Shown: piece after piece, positions 1-10,935 of the stretch
Layout: every line of letters begins with the position of its first letter
Position numbering within the stretch: position 1 is the stretch's first letter
NCBI RefSeq assembly: GCF_001649575.2
Contig: NC_051445.1
Coordinates: forward strand, 6,637,931 to 6,701,930
From: Kryptolebias marmoratus
Lineage: Eukaryota > Chordata > Actinopteri > Cyprinodontiformes > Rivulidae
DNA length: 64,000 nucleotides
Direction: 5' to 3'
Translations under genes and position numbers: made by a program
The notes under the pieces: model-generated
What the model saw: the letters and a program-made list of their open reading frames with translations, nothing else
The model's database searches: none
Told to the model about the DNA's origin: nothing

Positions 1-134
1 AAATAAACATTTGAAATATATGAGTTTCTATGTAATGTATGAATATAATATACAAGTTTCACTTTTTAAATGGAATTACTGAAATCAATCTACTTTTTCA
101 TGATATTCTAATTTTATGACCAGCACCTGTATAT

Positions 135-650
135 TGGGCTAAAATTTGGTAGTAGCAGAGCATCATACCCAATACATAGTTTGAGCACAACACATTGCAT
201 GACATCTGTGCTTAAACGCCTGTATGAACTGTTGGAGTCAACTTGTTCATAAAATATCTCAGAAACCATTGGATAGATTTTAATGAAACTTCCAGAAAGT
301 AATTACTGGTTGTACATCTACAGCTGATTAACTTCTGGAGCCAATCCATTCCAAGATGGCCACCACAGTTGATCAACCTTTACATAAAAAAGCTACAACT
401 CATTAAAATTAACAGATATTATGCTAAAATTTGGTGTGGTGGTAGCTGACAGTCATTCATAACACAAACTCCAAAAGCTTACAGATTACACAAGATATCG
501 CAATATTGCATGAGATTGTGCATCATGTTAGTTCTGAGATTTAACCAAAATGGTTTTAACTCTGTCTTTTCTCAATATAAGATGATCCTAATTTAAAACT
601 CTAGCATGAAATGCAGTAGGCAATATGCATTTCTTCAAGAAATGCTAGAC
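135..650 (+). repeat. R-family interspersed repeat, copy A
   Basis: This is a degenerate copy of a repeat that recurs at four other places in the window. Shared landmarks, in order, are 'AAACCATTGGATAGATTTTA', 'AACTTCTGGAGCCAA', 'AAGATGGCCACCACAG', 'AACAGATATTATGCTAAAAT', 'GTAGCTGACAGTCATTCAT', 'ACCAAAATGG' and a terminal hairpin. The motif AAAATTTGGT with its following sequence occurs at about 141 and again at about 426, so the copy holds about one and a half tandem units of roughly 285 bp. The right end is a hairpin with 9-bp arms (627-635 and 637-645) followed by TAG. No open frame is present. Similar sequence is widespread in percomorph genomes as I recall; its class is not certain. Confidence 0.75.
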
Positions 651-1941
651 ATTAAACTGTATACTAGAGTTGCTGTCAGCAGATTGTTTGTCTTATTTCA
701 GTTCTTATGTCAGTTCAGTTTAGTTCAGTTTCTTCATTCCTCTAGTTTCTGATAAAACAAACATCATTTCACCTTCACTAATCTGCCACCTGCATCTGAT
801 GTCCTGATTCCGTCTTCACCCTCATATCTTCCACCTCTGACCATAACATTGGGTGTTCTTGAAGCAAAAACCTTGATGTACTTGCAAGGTTTCCTTCTGC
901 TGAATTTATATTGTAGCCAAGTCAAAAATTTAATTTACACCTAAAAGAAAAAAAAGTAGAAATATTTTGCAATCTGTTTTAAAATGAGTCTTTAAAATGC
1001 AATGCATGTAAAATCTTGCATCTTTTCATTCTAGTACTCCCTCATCTTTCTTGAGGTCCTGAAGGAGAAGGATGAAGCTCTTCTGTCAGCCTTTCTCTGA
1101 TTCCTCTGTTTGGTCCACCTTACTTCCCCTTCTCCCCTCACTTACCCAATGAACCCCAGCAACAAATCAATGGCCAGGGATAAACACAAATCCCCCATAG
1201 AGGTGACTTATAGAAAACAATTTGAACCTGCGCACCCCTCTTAGGCAGCCCTGCCCAGCCCTTTTATTGTATGCTTCTAACCTCAAACCTCCTCTGTCTA
1301 GCAGTCAATTGAAATTAGATTCCCAGGTAGACAGGAGAGAGCTGGAGGGATTCGGGTGGAATGTCAGGGGTGCTGTTTCTACGCTGGAGGAATACATAGT
1401 TGTGTAAACACAGTTGGCAAATGTTAACAAATGCTGCTGCCTTCCAAAAGACAGAAATGTTTTGCTAAAACAGGATCTATATACTCTAATTTATGATGCT
1501 GATTAGGTGCAAGATATTTTCAGTGATTATTGAACATCATTTAACATCCACATCTATCCGCAAAAGGTATGTGTTGTGTTTCAAATGATCATAGCCACTC
1601 TGTAAAATGTAGACATGTTGAAGTCTTTTGGCAGCAACAAAATGAATGTGACCCAAAAGATCAAATGAGTAAAAATATGTAGAGGACAGAGAGATGAGGC
1701 CTTGGTATTTTAACAGGGTGGGGGTGGTTTGGATCAGAGCACAGGGATTGTCCCGAGGAACTCTGTGAGATGGCAGGGGAGTTAGAGGGGCTCTGCTGAA
1801 GACTGTGAAGGAGGAGGTAGTGTGGGAGGCTAGGACCTTGTGCTGAGAGGATCCTTGGAGAACTCCATCCCCTATTTACAGATTTCGTGAGGGGGGGAAG
1901 CTTGGAGGGGAGGGATGGGGGACTCTTTTGCATCACGTCTT

Positions 1942-1944
<3 letters not shown>
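651..1944. other. Unique non-coding stretch
   Basis: I see no gene here. The sequence is AT-rich up to about 1020 and more balanced from 1020 to 1940. A 61-codon frame at 1222-1407 lacks splice context and coding-like codon use and is taken as chance. The stretch just before the (CA)n tract, about 1690-1930, is G-rich and carries no recognisable motif. Confidence 0.6.
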
Positions 1945-1988
<44 letters not shown>

Positions 1989-2005
1989 CCACTCTCTCTC
2001 TCTCT
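1945..2005. repeat. (AC)n microsatellite followed by (CT)n
   Basis: An uninterrupted AC tract of about 21 units spans 1945-1987. A short CT run follows at about 1992-2004. The two frames that cross it are translated repeat (Thr-His runs) and not genes. Confidence 0.97.
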
Positions 2006-2009
2006 TAAA

Positions 2010-2954
2010 GTCTCTGTCTCTCGCTCTTTCTGGTCATGCTAATTGCTCCCAAGGTCAGAGCGCCGGCTGCGCTCCCGTGAACGCCGACTACCCCCCAACC
2101 CCTTCACCCTCCAGCCCTGGCTTTGAATGGCATGTTTTGATCAGGCCTAATTTGATTGGTCGATGCTGTCTGGGGTGGATAGGGACAACACTTTACAGCC
2201 CACTGCATTTGATGGGTGTGGATGTGTGCGTGTGTGTCCGTGTCAGGGTGATGCATGTCAGGTTATGAAGTGTCTGTGGATGAGTGCACGAGAGTGTTAC
2301 ACGTCAGCAGGGAAGTGTTTTTTGAGGGGTGTCAGAGTGTGTAAAGGGGTGTGTGAGTGTAAAGGGTGGTTTATGTCATGGGCTGGGGTGATTTTGTATA
2401 CTTGAGTGTCAAGAAGAGTTTGATGGGTTTTGATACAACATATGGCAGATATTAGAAAATAAAAAATAATTTCTTTGACAAGACTGCTGTTCAAATCAAA
2501 ATTGCCAATGTTTGACAGAACTGAAAAAAATAGCGTGTATTACTGCAAAACTACATGGATAATAGTTTTAGAGTTGACAATAATCTTGACCGTTTACAGT
2601 TAAGATAATTTAAACTGTTTAATACTAGATTCTGATCCTCATTTTCTCTGTAGTTTGAAAAATTATTAAAATATATTTTCTGAACCTTAAATTATGGCAC
2701 TGATCAAAAGCAGAAAAAGCTTCAACTTAGACAAGCAAACTCATTATAGTTCAGTCAGATCCCAAGATATTAATTCAAAACAGCATTACAATATAAAATA
2801 CAAAAAAAAAACATTAAGGAACAATACTAACAAATTAAAAACACAGCAAAATACATTAGATTTCTTTTAAGTACCTAATGTCAGATCACCAACTCTTTTT
2901 TTCAGCTGGTTATCAGGGAAAACATGGCCCTAAACTCATTTTATCTTGCTACAG
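2010..2954. other. Unique stretch with a possible conserved block
   Basis: About 2050-2180 is non-repetitive and relatively GC-rich, then passes into 'TTTTGATCAGGCCTAATT', which has a TAATT homeodomain-type core. From 2220 to 2400 it is TG-rich low-complexity sequence, and from 2480 to 2900 AT-rich with nothing recognisable. Conservation cannot be judged from one genome. Confidence 0.4.
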
Positions 2955-3054
2955 TCATGCAGCTACTTCTGGGATGGAAGTACTAAAGTTTCCCTCTCCC
3001 TGGAGTCCAGAAATGGCAACATCCTCTCTGCGCTTCTCCCTGACTTAGCTGCAG
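2955..3054 (+). CDS. Weak candidate internal exon
   Basis: A pyrimidine-rich stretch ending TTGCTACAG (AG at 2953-2954) precedes 100 bases that are open in one frame, ending at GCTGCAG followed by GTATAT (donor GT at 3055-3056). The reading begins SCSYFWDGSTKVSLSLES and continues with NILSALLPDLAA. It starts at a codon boundary and leaves one base. Codon choice is moderately coding-like. I do not recognise the peptide. Its phases do not join directly to the terminal exon at 52459. A chance match to loose splice consensus is quite possible. Confidence 0.15.
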
Positions 3055-5129
3055 GTATATCCCAAGCGAGAGCTTGTGCACGCTGTACAGTAGGAAGTCC
3101 TAACCATTCAAACAGCCCATGTGTGTCTGCTGTCTGACAGCCGCGCTGATCCGGCCCCTATGAGTGAGATTGATAGGGCCTGTGATCAGGGACGCCGCGC
3201 TCCCTCCATCGCCGGCGAGATGGATCACATCACACTGCCGTCTCCTCCGCTTCCAGGATAAATGAACTGAGGGGGAATCTATCACTCCCCGCAAAGGAGA
3301 GAGAGAGAAAGAGGGAGGGATGGAATACCTTACAGAGATACTGACGAGGGCACAGAAGTAGGAAGGAGAAGAAAAAAGGTAAAAAGTAAGAAAGACAACC
3401 TGAAAATGAGTCAGAAGGGAGAAAGTCTGGCGAAATAAGTAATTCAGACAGAGGCAGAAAGAGGCTGGTGAAAGAGAGAATGAATAGGTGGTATGATGGA
3501 GACAGCTGTGGCGACCTGCTGCTAGGTCAGCCCCCTCCCAAACCCCCCAGTCCCCCTCACAGGTTAGGTGTTAGGGTGTGGGCTTTTTTTGTGTTCGGCT
3601 GTCAGCCAGCTATTTGTCACAGTGAGCGATCTGATGCTCTGCTGAATCAATCACGCAGAAGCGCTGTGGGTTGTGTGTACTGTATGTGTGAACATGAAAC
3701 TGTGTTTGTGCACATAAATACATGAATATGTGCGGATGTAGGTGCAAAGCCAGAAAAAGAATCCCTCTCAGCAGGAGGGCACCGTGAACGTGCTTCTTAT
3801 CATTCAGTATAATAACTGTTTTTAGGTAGGACAGGTTTCCTTGCTTCAGACTCATTCTTTTTTTTAATCATCCTTTCCAGTTGTGACAATCATTACTCAG
3901 TCCCATGACTCTCTCCTCTTGCTCATTTGGCCAGGCATAAATTAGACTTTGTCATGGCTGATTGGGAATAGGCACCTTATTGCATTAGGCCATGGCTTAT
4001 TAAGCAAATGCTCTTAAGACAAGCCTTGCTTAAGTGGGCGACAGCGTCTCAATTAGGTCGTCTGTGAAATATGCCCAAGCTAATTGCCCCCAAACACAAG
4101 CCTAAGAAACGGATTAAAACTTATTCAGTTTGACTTCCATGGAAGTGATTTTGTTGACAGGTGGAAGTCAAAATGAATGTGCATAAGAATTTCTGAGGCA
4201 TTTGTAGCTACTTGGACTGTAGATGCACTTACTGTATGTTATTTATTTATTTTTTTACTGTGTTTGTGCATGTATGATATGCAGATAATTGACATTTTGC
4301 TTTTGCAGAATATAGCTCTCATGTGATCCCACTCTGTCTATCTGGTTAAAATAATAGCTTTGAAAACCTTTCACCAATGATTATAATTGATTGATTGGTG
4401 AATCCTTAACTTCTTCCGCCTTTCAATAATCCCAACATGTCTCTTGAGTGGCTTTAAGCTGTCTTTATGAGTGCCTGCTCGCGTACTTTATGATTGCCTG
4501 ATGTGAAAATGGCAATGGTGGTATGAGAGGGTAATTTGTCGCAACCCAACAAAGAAATGTTGTAACAATTAATCACATTGTGAACACAGAAGAACATTGT
4601 AATTATGTTCGTTAAATGGTGAGCACAAGAGCAATTATCTGGCATCAGCTCGAGTTGTCACAGTCATGTCAAGCTAAGATGTTGTAATAACTCACCACTT
4701 AAAAAGCATTATCCCTCTCGTTTAATATGGTCTTATGGGTAAGGACTAATATGAACATATAGATGATTTGTTATGAGGATGTAACATGCCATTTGATAGA
4801 TGTTTCTATCCACAATACTTTATCACAAATGCTTACTTTACATACAAACACATTCATCGCTTTTTGGTCTTACCTCCCTGAAAGGGTTGAGCATTATCCA
4901 TTTTTTGATGCCTTTATGCCTAAAATTATACCTCAGTATACAGTCCTGCCATCTACCTAGAACTGTTTGTCACATTGTCTTATTATTGTGTACTTTTAGG
5001 GCCTTTTACTGCCTTCAAATAAGTTTTCACCTTTCAGTTTATAGATTAGCAATGTAACAAAATGTTTTTACTTCTATTTCATCACAGAACAAGAATTACC
5101 AATATTTAAACACACTTTAGCAAACAATT
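3055..5129. other. Non-coding stretch with two regulatory-looking blocks
   Basis: About 3125-3290 is a GC-balanced, CpG-containing block with GATA-type motifs (for example GAGATGGATCACATCACA). It is followed by a purine-rich tract (3295-3480). About 3890-4110 is unique, non-repetitive sequence with ATTAG/CAATTAGG homeodomain-type cores and phased TTATTGCATTAGG and TTATTAAGCAAATG motifs. The rest, 4130-5129, is AT-rich with no gene. Calling the two blocks regulatory is inference only. Confidence 0.35.
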
Positions 5130-5405
5130 CATCACTTTACATAACTGATATGTTTAAGATGGCTGCTACAATCAATTGAACTTAAAAAAATACACAACAT
5201 GGCTATAATGCAGCCAATTTTACACATCTTAAGCTAAGGTTTGGCATGGTTGAAGATGAGCATTATCCCCATACTTTGACCACTACACATTAAACAGTAT
5301 TTTTGCAAAAAACTTTAGCATTATCTTTAGAAGTTGACCCTGTTTGACTGTTAGCAAGGTATCAAAGGTGGAGGGTGATATGCAGTCCTTCAAGGAATAC
5401 TTGAA
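5130..5405 (+). repeat. R-family repeat, copy B
   Basis: A degraded copy in the same orientation as copy A. Landmarks are 'AAGATGGCTGCTACAATC', 'ACATGGCTATAATGCAG', 'GCTAAGGTTTGGCATGG' and, at the right end, 'CTTCAAGGAATACTTG', the decayed form of the terminal hairpin seen in copy A. Confidence 0.6.
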
Positions 5406-5724
5406 CTAATTAACTCACAGTACTCAAAGCCTTCATGTTTTTTTTTACTCTATAGTGTGGTATAACTTGTCAACTTTTATCTAAACTTCTGTTTCTGTGG
5501 AGGGCATCCGAACTTAAAGAAATGAAAATGAAGTATCAAAATGCTGCTTAAAAGAAAAGCTACAATCCTGCATACTGCCTGTTCGTTGCAAGAATCGGGC
5601 TGGCTGGCTTAGTTTGAAAAAATGTACAACACCCAAATGCTCAGCATTTAAATACATAAGAGAAGAAAATGTTGTACAAGCTTCTTTGTTTAAAATATAG
5701 GAAAAAACCCATTGAAATTAAAAA
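5406..5724. other. AT-rich stretch without recognisable features
   Basis: No gene, repeat family or motif is recognisable between R copy B and the compound microsatellite. It leads into A-rich sequence just before the CT tract. Confidence 0.6.

Positions 5725-5809
<85 letters not shown>
5725..5809. repeat. Compound (CT)n(AT)n microsatellite
   Basis: A CT tract with one interruption (5725-5766) passes without spacer into about 21 AT units (5767-5809). The overlapping frame translates as Ser-Leu then Tyr-Ile repeats and is not a gene. Confidence 0.97.
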
Positions 5810-5813
<4 letters not shown>

Positions 5814-6640
5814 GTGTAATCCTTTTGTATTTTAATTTTGTCTCATTTAAAAATTCTTTTAAACAAAAAACATTACTTTTTTAAATACATAGAGAAGATC
5901 AGTTTTTTTCACCCCAGAGTGGAAAACACCCTACATGACCATACCTGTCCATTAATGCTATCAGTGTTTATCAAAGGCACGTCCCATCTGACACTGAAAA
6001 AAAGCTGGGAGGCCCAATAAATCTTCAAACCTGCTGCTGAAACCTAAATCCACACTTACAAAAAGCTGGAAATACCATTGGTTTAATTAGGCTGATTGGT
6101 TTTGTCTGTCAGACAGTAAGACAGTCAGCCTGCCAATCAAACAAGGATGTTTCTGTTGTAAAAAAGTTTGGAAATACCTTTTTCCTTCCCACTTGAAGCA
6201 GATGGGGGGTGAGAAACCATCCTGACAGTGGAGCGTGTGATTGGACAGAACTGTGCAGCCTGTAGCTGTCAAACAGTGTGTGAAGAGTTGAGTATTTCTG
6301 GCTATTCTTAAACTGATAGATACACCAGAAACTACCAGGCATGGAAATAATTGATACTTAGGATGAAGATCTCCAGTTTATTTAAATCAACAGGTAAAAG
6401 ACACCAGTTCATCATCATTTTGTGAAGACATAGTGTCTACAGTTTTTTCTGGACATCATCACTTCTCTGTCTCTGGTTAAGGCAAAAACTGCAGGTATCG
6501 CAAGGAGGACATGGGAAGAGAGAGATAAATAGTGTGGGCTTTTTATCACCAAAGCCCTCCTGCAAACAGACAATAGCCACATAGGTCTTATTTTAGTCAC
6601 TGTCTTTTGTGGCTGCCAACCTTCACAAGCTTCCTCTCTC
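5810..6640. other. Unique stretch without genes
   Basis: AT-rich to about 6060, then balanced unique sequence. Two overlapping minus frames around 6087-6342 (61 and 77 codons) occupy the same bases in different registers, the pattern of chance frames. No repeat family is recognised. Confidence 0.55.
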
Positions 6641-6821
6641 CCTTTACTCTTTTATTTTCTTGTGTTTTTCCTTGGGCTCAGTTCTCTCTACCCTTTTTCT
6701 CTTCTCTCTCAATTGCAAGCCTATTTGGAGCATGTTTGTTTTCACGCTTTCTCTTCTCTTTTCCAACCCCCCCCCNNCACCCCTTCATTTCCTTCCTCTG
6801 TTCCCTTCTCTCCCCCCACAG
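6641..6821. repeat. Pyrimidine tract with C homopolymer and N gap
   Basis: The + strand is almost all C and T here. A run of ten or more C at about 6766-6775 ends in two undetermined bases (6776-6777), so the homopolymer length is unknown. Frames crossing this tract are compositional artefacts. The tract ends in CCCCCCACAG, which also resembles a splice acceptor. Confidence 0.85.
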
Positions 6822-6876
6822 TATGTGTGTGTGTGCTGTGCATCCATCGATGGATGCGAGGCGTGTATAACCTCAG
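6822..6876 (+). CDS. Weak candidate 55-nt exon
   Basis: A long pyrimidine tract ending CCACAG (acceptor AG at 6820-6821) is followed 55 bases later by CCTCAG then GTAAGC (donor GT at 6877-6878); both match vertebrate consensus well. Two of three frames are open: one reads YVCVCCASIDGCEACITS, another reads CVCVLCIHRWMRGVYNL; the third hits a stop. The start is TG-rich and the middle is an 18-bp palindrome, so repeat-derived sequence is as likely as an exon. I recognise no protein. Confidence 0.15.
6840..6857. repeat. 18-bp perfect palindrome
   Basis: GCATCCATCGATGGATGC equals its own reverse complement, with ATCGAT at the centre. It sits inside the candidate 55-nt exon. It could be a dimeric protein-binding site or chance. 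Confidence 0.9.
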
Positions 6877-7790
6877 GTAAGCTCAGTGATGCATCCTGAC
6901 TAGCCAGTGTGTCTGTGGGAGGCTCTGGCTCATCTCTGCCTGCATCCCTGTAGCCTTAATCTGTGACAGACCATTTCATAATCACAGCCAAGGGGGCTTC
7001 TCTCTCTCTGCATCTCTCGCTCCTCCTCCTCCTCTCCTTCGTATTCCTGTGCTCCTCTTTCTCTTACTCTCTCCCTCTTCCTTCTTCTCTTTTTTCTCTC
7101 AAAGTGCAATAATTCACAGGCATGCACCCTCCCACAGGCGGATTAGCAGGCGGCGTGCTCATCCTACATAATCGCGGCACAATGAGCCCATACGTGCTGC
7201 CGCCGCAGCCACGCCATAGGGCACAATGCATCTCCACCCCCCCCTCTCACCAAATGACACGGGACAAAACGGACCCCATCTTGCACCCACCACCTGCAGT
7301 ACAGGCAGGCCAGTGAGGGCCCAGTGTTCCTCATCAGCTCACTGCAGACTGAATAGTAAGTGGACGCATTAGTGATAACCTGCAGTGAAGAAAAGACCAG
7401 AGTTCATTCTAATGATACTTTTGGAAACATTTGTTTTATTTGACTTGCTAGATAAAAAAACAACAAAAAAACCCCAAAACATATCTCTCCTCTGAGAGAA
7501 AAGTCTTATAACTAGTACTTAAAATTTTAGTCATCATGATTTCTTAGTATTTATATAATTTTGTCACAAGTAAAAAAAGATAACGTAAAATCTCTCTATA
7601 AATTGTCCATCGAACCACAACAAATACAGAAAATAATCTTGATTTCACATTTGAGCACGTTTCTCTGCATATTTCATGCTTTTTAAATGTTCTATGTGAC
7701 CAGCTGACCAAGCAATTATAACGCAGTTTAAAAAATAACACACGTCTTATAATTCATTTTCTTTGTCAGAATAATAGCTGAGCCGATTAG
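6877..7790. other. Unique stretch with pyrimidine tract
   Basis: About 6995-7100 is a C/T-rich low-complexity tract. About 7120-7270 is a more GC- and CpG-rich unique block. From 7440 to 7760 the sequence is AT-rich. No gene is visible; the 65-codon minus frames here are purine/pyrimidine artefacts or chance. Confidence 0.5.
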
Positions 7791-8200
7791 CAGCATTGTT
7801 GCCTTTGGAGAGGCTAAACATCATTATTCTCCTCAATCTGTTTGAGTAATTAAACCATTTGGGAGAATCAGTTCTTGGGTTTTGCTGATTTGGTCAGAAG
7901 ACAAAAAAGCTGCTGTTCAACACCGCAGCTATATGTGTTGTTACATTTATGTATTAGCTTTAAAGGGCTTAAGTGTGAAGCTGTGCACAACTGCTTTGGT
8001 AACGGAATGTCAAATAGGATCCATCGCTCCATTCCAATGCATTTCATATAATACTGTAATGAAAGGCGAGGATTTACACTGCATTAGTATCAAGCTCCAT
8101 CAGATTTAAAGCCATAAATCCATTCTATATCCTCCAAGTTTTCCTCTTAACATTTTCTGGGCGCTTAATTTAATTTTCTCTGAAGTGCCAGGCATTTGCT
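7770..8200. promoter_or_regulatory. Possible conserved non-coding element
   Basis: About 400 bases of unique sequence without low complexity contain GAGTAATTAAACC, CGCTTAATTTAATTT and GCATTTCATATAATAC, i.e. clustered homeodomain-type cores. A 75-codon frame at 7882-8109 runs through it without splice context. The assignment rests on texture alone; cross-species alignment would decide. Confidence 0.25.
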
Positions 8201-10285
8201 GTTCTTTGGTGTCAGGTGAATGAAATAATTTGCACATACTTTGTGCCTAAACTGTGGAAATCTAGAAGGCAACTGCATGCCCTGCTATATCACACAAACA
8301 CACCAAATCTCTTTTTCACTGGTTTGCTCTTATTGAAAATGTGCTATTACGCTCCCTTTCAAGGCATGCTGTAGAAATACCGGTGTCTGTTGGACTTGAT
8401 TTTTACAGGTTTCTAAACCAGATCTGCGACGTTACTTATATCAAGTTATTCTCGGTCTTTCCATTCACTTTTTTTTCCAAGCAGTCGAACAGCAAGAGTT
8501 GACACGAATGTGTCGCTTACCAGAATCTAATCAAATTGCTTCAGGTTTTGGAAAGACTTAACCTGTATGTAAAACACATAAACGCTCAGGCTGGTATAGC
8601 TTCCTCTCCTCTTCTTATCCCTTTCTATTTTGCTAGCTCAGCACAAGCCCACACTGCGGTAATCCTTCACAAGTCAGGACGAAATGAGGGACACAGGGCG
8701 GGTCGCAGCTGGAACACGTACCGTCGTGCATAAGTTATCTCAAAGATTCTGCCCCTACCTGGGCTTACGAACAGATTGCATTTGCAATTTGGCAAACCTC
8801 ACGGCCAAGTGTAGCGGAGCGTTACGCAGAGTGGGCCTTTTCACACATGCAGGTTGAAACACACAGGACTTCATTAAAAGCATCATTTCAGGAGGATGCT
8901 CTCTATATGTAATCCACATGCATATTCACCCCCTTCAGCTTCACAGCTGCAAAGAAGCTTGTTAATTTTTGCTTGTGGAGAGGAAGATGCTGAAATGCAC
9001 AGTAAGGTAAGAAAGTACACACTAACATTCTCCCACACATTTAGAAATATCTGTATTATTTTGTATGTATTTTTTTGATAGCAATCCCTTTAAAAACATA
9101 TCCTATTTGTCCATCATTACTTCTTCATCTTTTGAGGGCCTACACTTGCATTATATGTTATCAAATACAAATATAAAATTAATATAATATGAGAAAGTTT
9201 ATTAAAATAAAAAAAAACATGCAAGTCATAAGAAAAAGCTAATCCTCTTGGTCGTTTAGGGGCTAAACACTCGTAATGATATGCAGTTGTTGTCTCACTT
9301 TTGGTTTCTCTCCTTCTGTCTCTTCCGTTCTCCCTCCCTCGCTCATGTCAGTCTCCTGATTTATGACTCTGTTTAAGTGAAGGCCACACGTATCTCCAGA
9401 CGCCGCTATTTGTTTCAGCCCTGCTTCATTTTTCCACCCTACCCCCTTCGAGGGCAACCAGTAACCAACAAAAATTAACCCTTGGCTCTTATGTGCACAA
9501 CAAGGTGGGCTTTGTGGCTCCTCTCACTCTTTTTGTAGCCGCTTCAGGGAACTTGACAGGAATGCACGGTGACTCCGCCGCGGTTCTGACAAAGCGCCTA
9601 AGATGCTCAGTCCTCCTCTGCTGTTGTTGCGAATGCATCTGAGATGTAGAAAAATGACATGCCACAAGGATGCCATTAATAATGCTCACACGCAAGGTTT
9701 TCTTGACGTGGGGAAAAATGGCCGACGTCACAAAGCCCTTTTATCAACCTAATTTCATAAGAGGATTTCATGTCTGAGCAGGGAAAAGTGGCTATTTTTC
9801 CTCTTCTTTTATCTTGTAAACAGCCATTACTTGGAGAGGCATACAGGCCTGCTCTGGCAGTAAGTGGATATGAATTTCAAGACCAAACCCATCCTTTTAC
9901 ATCAGCCCCTCTCACAAGCACTTTGACATAATCGTGACATCAGACAGCTTTACGTTTTTCACTGCACTTGGGTTCAAACTGTGCCATAATTCATTGCATT
10001 TTCTTGATGAGACTTTTTTGTCTTTCTTTTGGTGATACTGAAAATTAGTTCTTATTGATTTTTCCCACAAACTAAAGCAATTGTTTGACTAAATCAAAGA
10101 GGCAGCTGGAGCCACAATTACATATTGTGAGCGTGATTGTGTTGCCATTGATTCTAAATGTCTGAAACACCAAGAGGGATGCATCTGACTCCGCTTTGTG
10201 TATTGTGCCTTTTTCTGCTCCTGTGCTATATTGCACTATATTTGCACTTCTTCTTTCCTTTTCCCTGTCTGTGCCTTTGTGGCAG
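8201..10285. other. Unique non-coding stretch
   Basis: No gene is recognisable. About 8640-8860 and 9530-9760 are CpG-containing unique blocks; the second holds a CGACGTCA motif resembling a CREB/ATF site and a separate TTGACGTGG. Near 8941-9004 a CTTCAG-flanked open segment followed by GTAAGA resembles a small exon but is weaker than others listed. The remainder is AT-rich. Confidence 0.4.
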
Positions 10286-10473
10286 GATGGCACGGAGGAG
10301 GCTGTTGTTTACCCTGATAAGCTGCCCATTGTCTCTGGTGGGAATTCCCTTTGGGAGACAGTGCCACGGGAACAAGACTCTGCACAGCGCGAAAAGCTAA
10401 CTGTAGAGACACTAGAGCAGCGGTGGTGGGGTGGGGTTCTTTCGCTTCCATCCTCTGGGATCTGGTGCCAGGG
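10286..10473 (+). CDS. Weak candidate internal exon (188 nt)
   Basis: About 35 bases of near-continuous pyrimidine ending TTGTGGCAG (AG at 10284-10285) precede an open frame reading DGTEEAVVYPDKLPIVSGG and then NSLWETVPREQDSAQREK, up to a GTAAGG donor (GT at 10474-10475). The first 110 bases have coding-like codons; the last 60 are less convincing and lie in a short tandem duplication ('CCATCCTCTGGGA' at 10448 and 10483) that also covers the donor. The exon would start at a codon boundary and leave two bases, which is phase-compatible with the exon candidates at 21819 and 52459. I recognise no family. The 146-codon minus frame over the same bases looks like its shadow or a compositional frame. 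Confidence 0.17.
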
Positions 10474-10718
10474 GTAAGGTGGCCATCCTCTGGGACTGGG
10501 AGAGATGGCAGTGTAGAGAAAACAACAGGGAAAAAGAGAAAGACTGGCAACACAAGAGGTAAGAAGGGACAGAAGGTAGATAAAAATAGAAGACAAACAA
10601 GACAGGGTGAGACCGTAAAAGTAAAACAAAAAAATCCTTCAAAAGTGAAAGAACAAACATTAGAAAAGTTGAGCAAATCCTACAGCAATGAATAAAAAGC
10701 TATGATAAAATTAAATGC
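10474..10718. other. Purine-rich stretch
   Basis: A- and G-rich sequence with no gene. The overlapping 114-codon plus frame is Lys/Arg/Gly-rich for compositional reasons. Confidence 0.6.
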
Positions 10719-10935
10719 CTAGTATTCTTTGAAGGAATGCATATCGCCCGCCGCCTTTCATGATAGAGGTTTAATTCAAGATGGCCAACACAGCCACATC
10801 TTGTGAGTTGTGTTAATGCTTGGAGTATGTGTTAAGGTCTTATTCTGTCATTTTTAGTAAGTTATAGCTGTTTTTGAGTAAGCAAAGGAATATTAGCTGT
10901 AGCAGCCATTTTGACTCCTATGATTGACTCCTGAG
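10719..10935 (-). repeat. R-family repeat, copy C (partial)
   Basis: A truncated reverse copy. Read on the minus strand it ends with the family terminus, 'GATATGCATTCCTTCAAAG' then AATACTAG, preceded by ATGAAAGGCGGCGGGC. The other landmarks (TAGCTGT...AGCCATTTTGACTCC) fix the orientation. The piece 'AATTCAAGATGGCCAACACA' lies in the opposite sense to the rest, suggesting an internal rearrangement. Confidence 0.65.

Noticed and set aside
10236..10676. 146-codon minus-strand frame
   Set aside because: It lies opposite a purine-rich stretch and the plus-strand exon candidate, has Leu/Phe/Pro bias, and overlaps two more frames in other registers.
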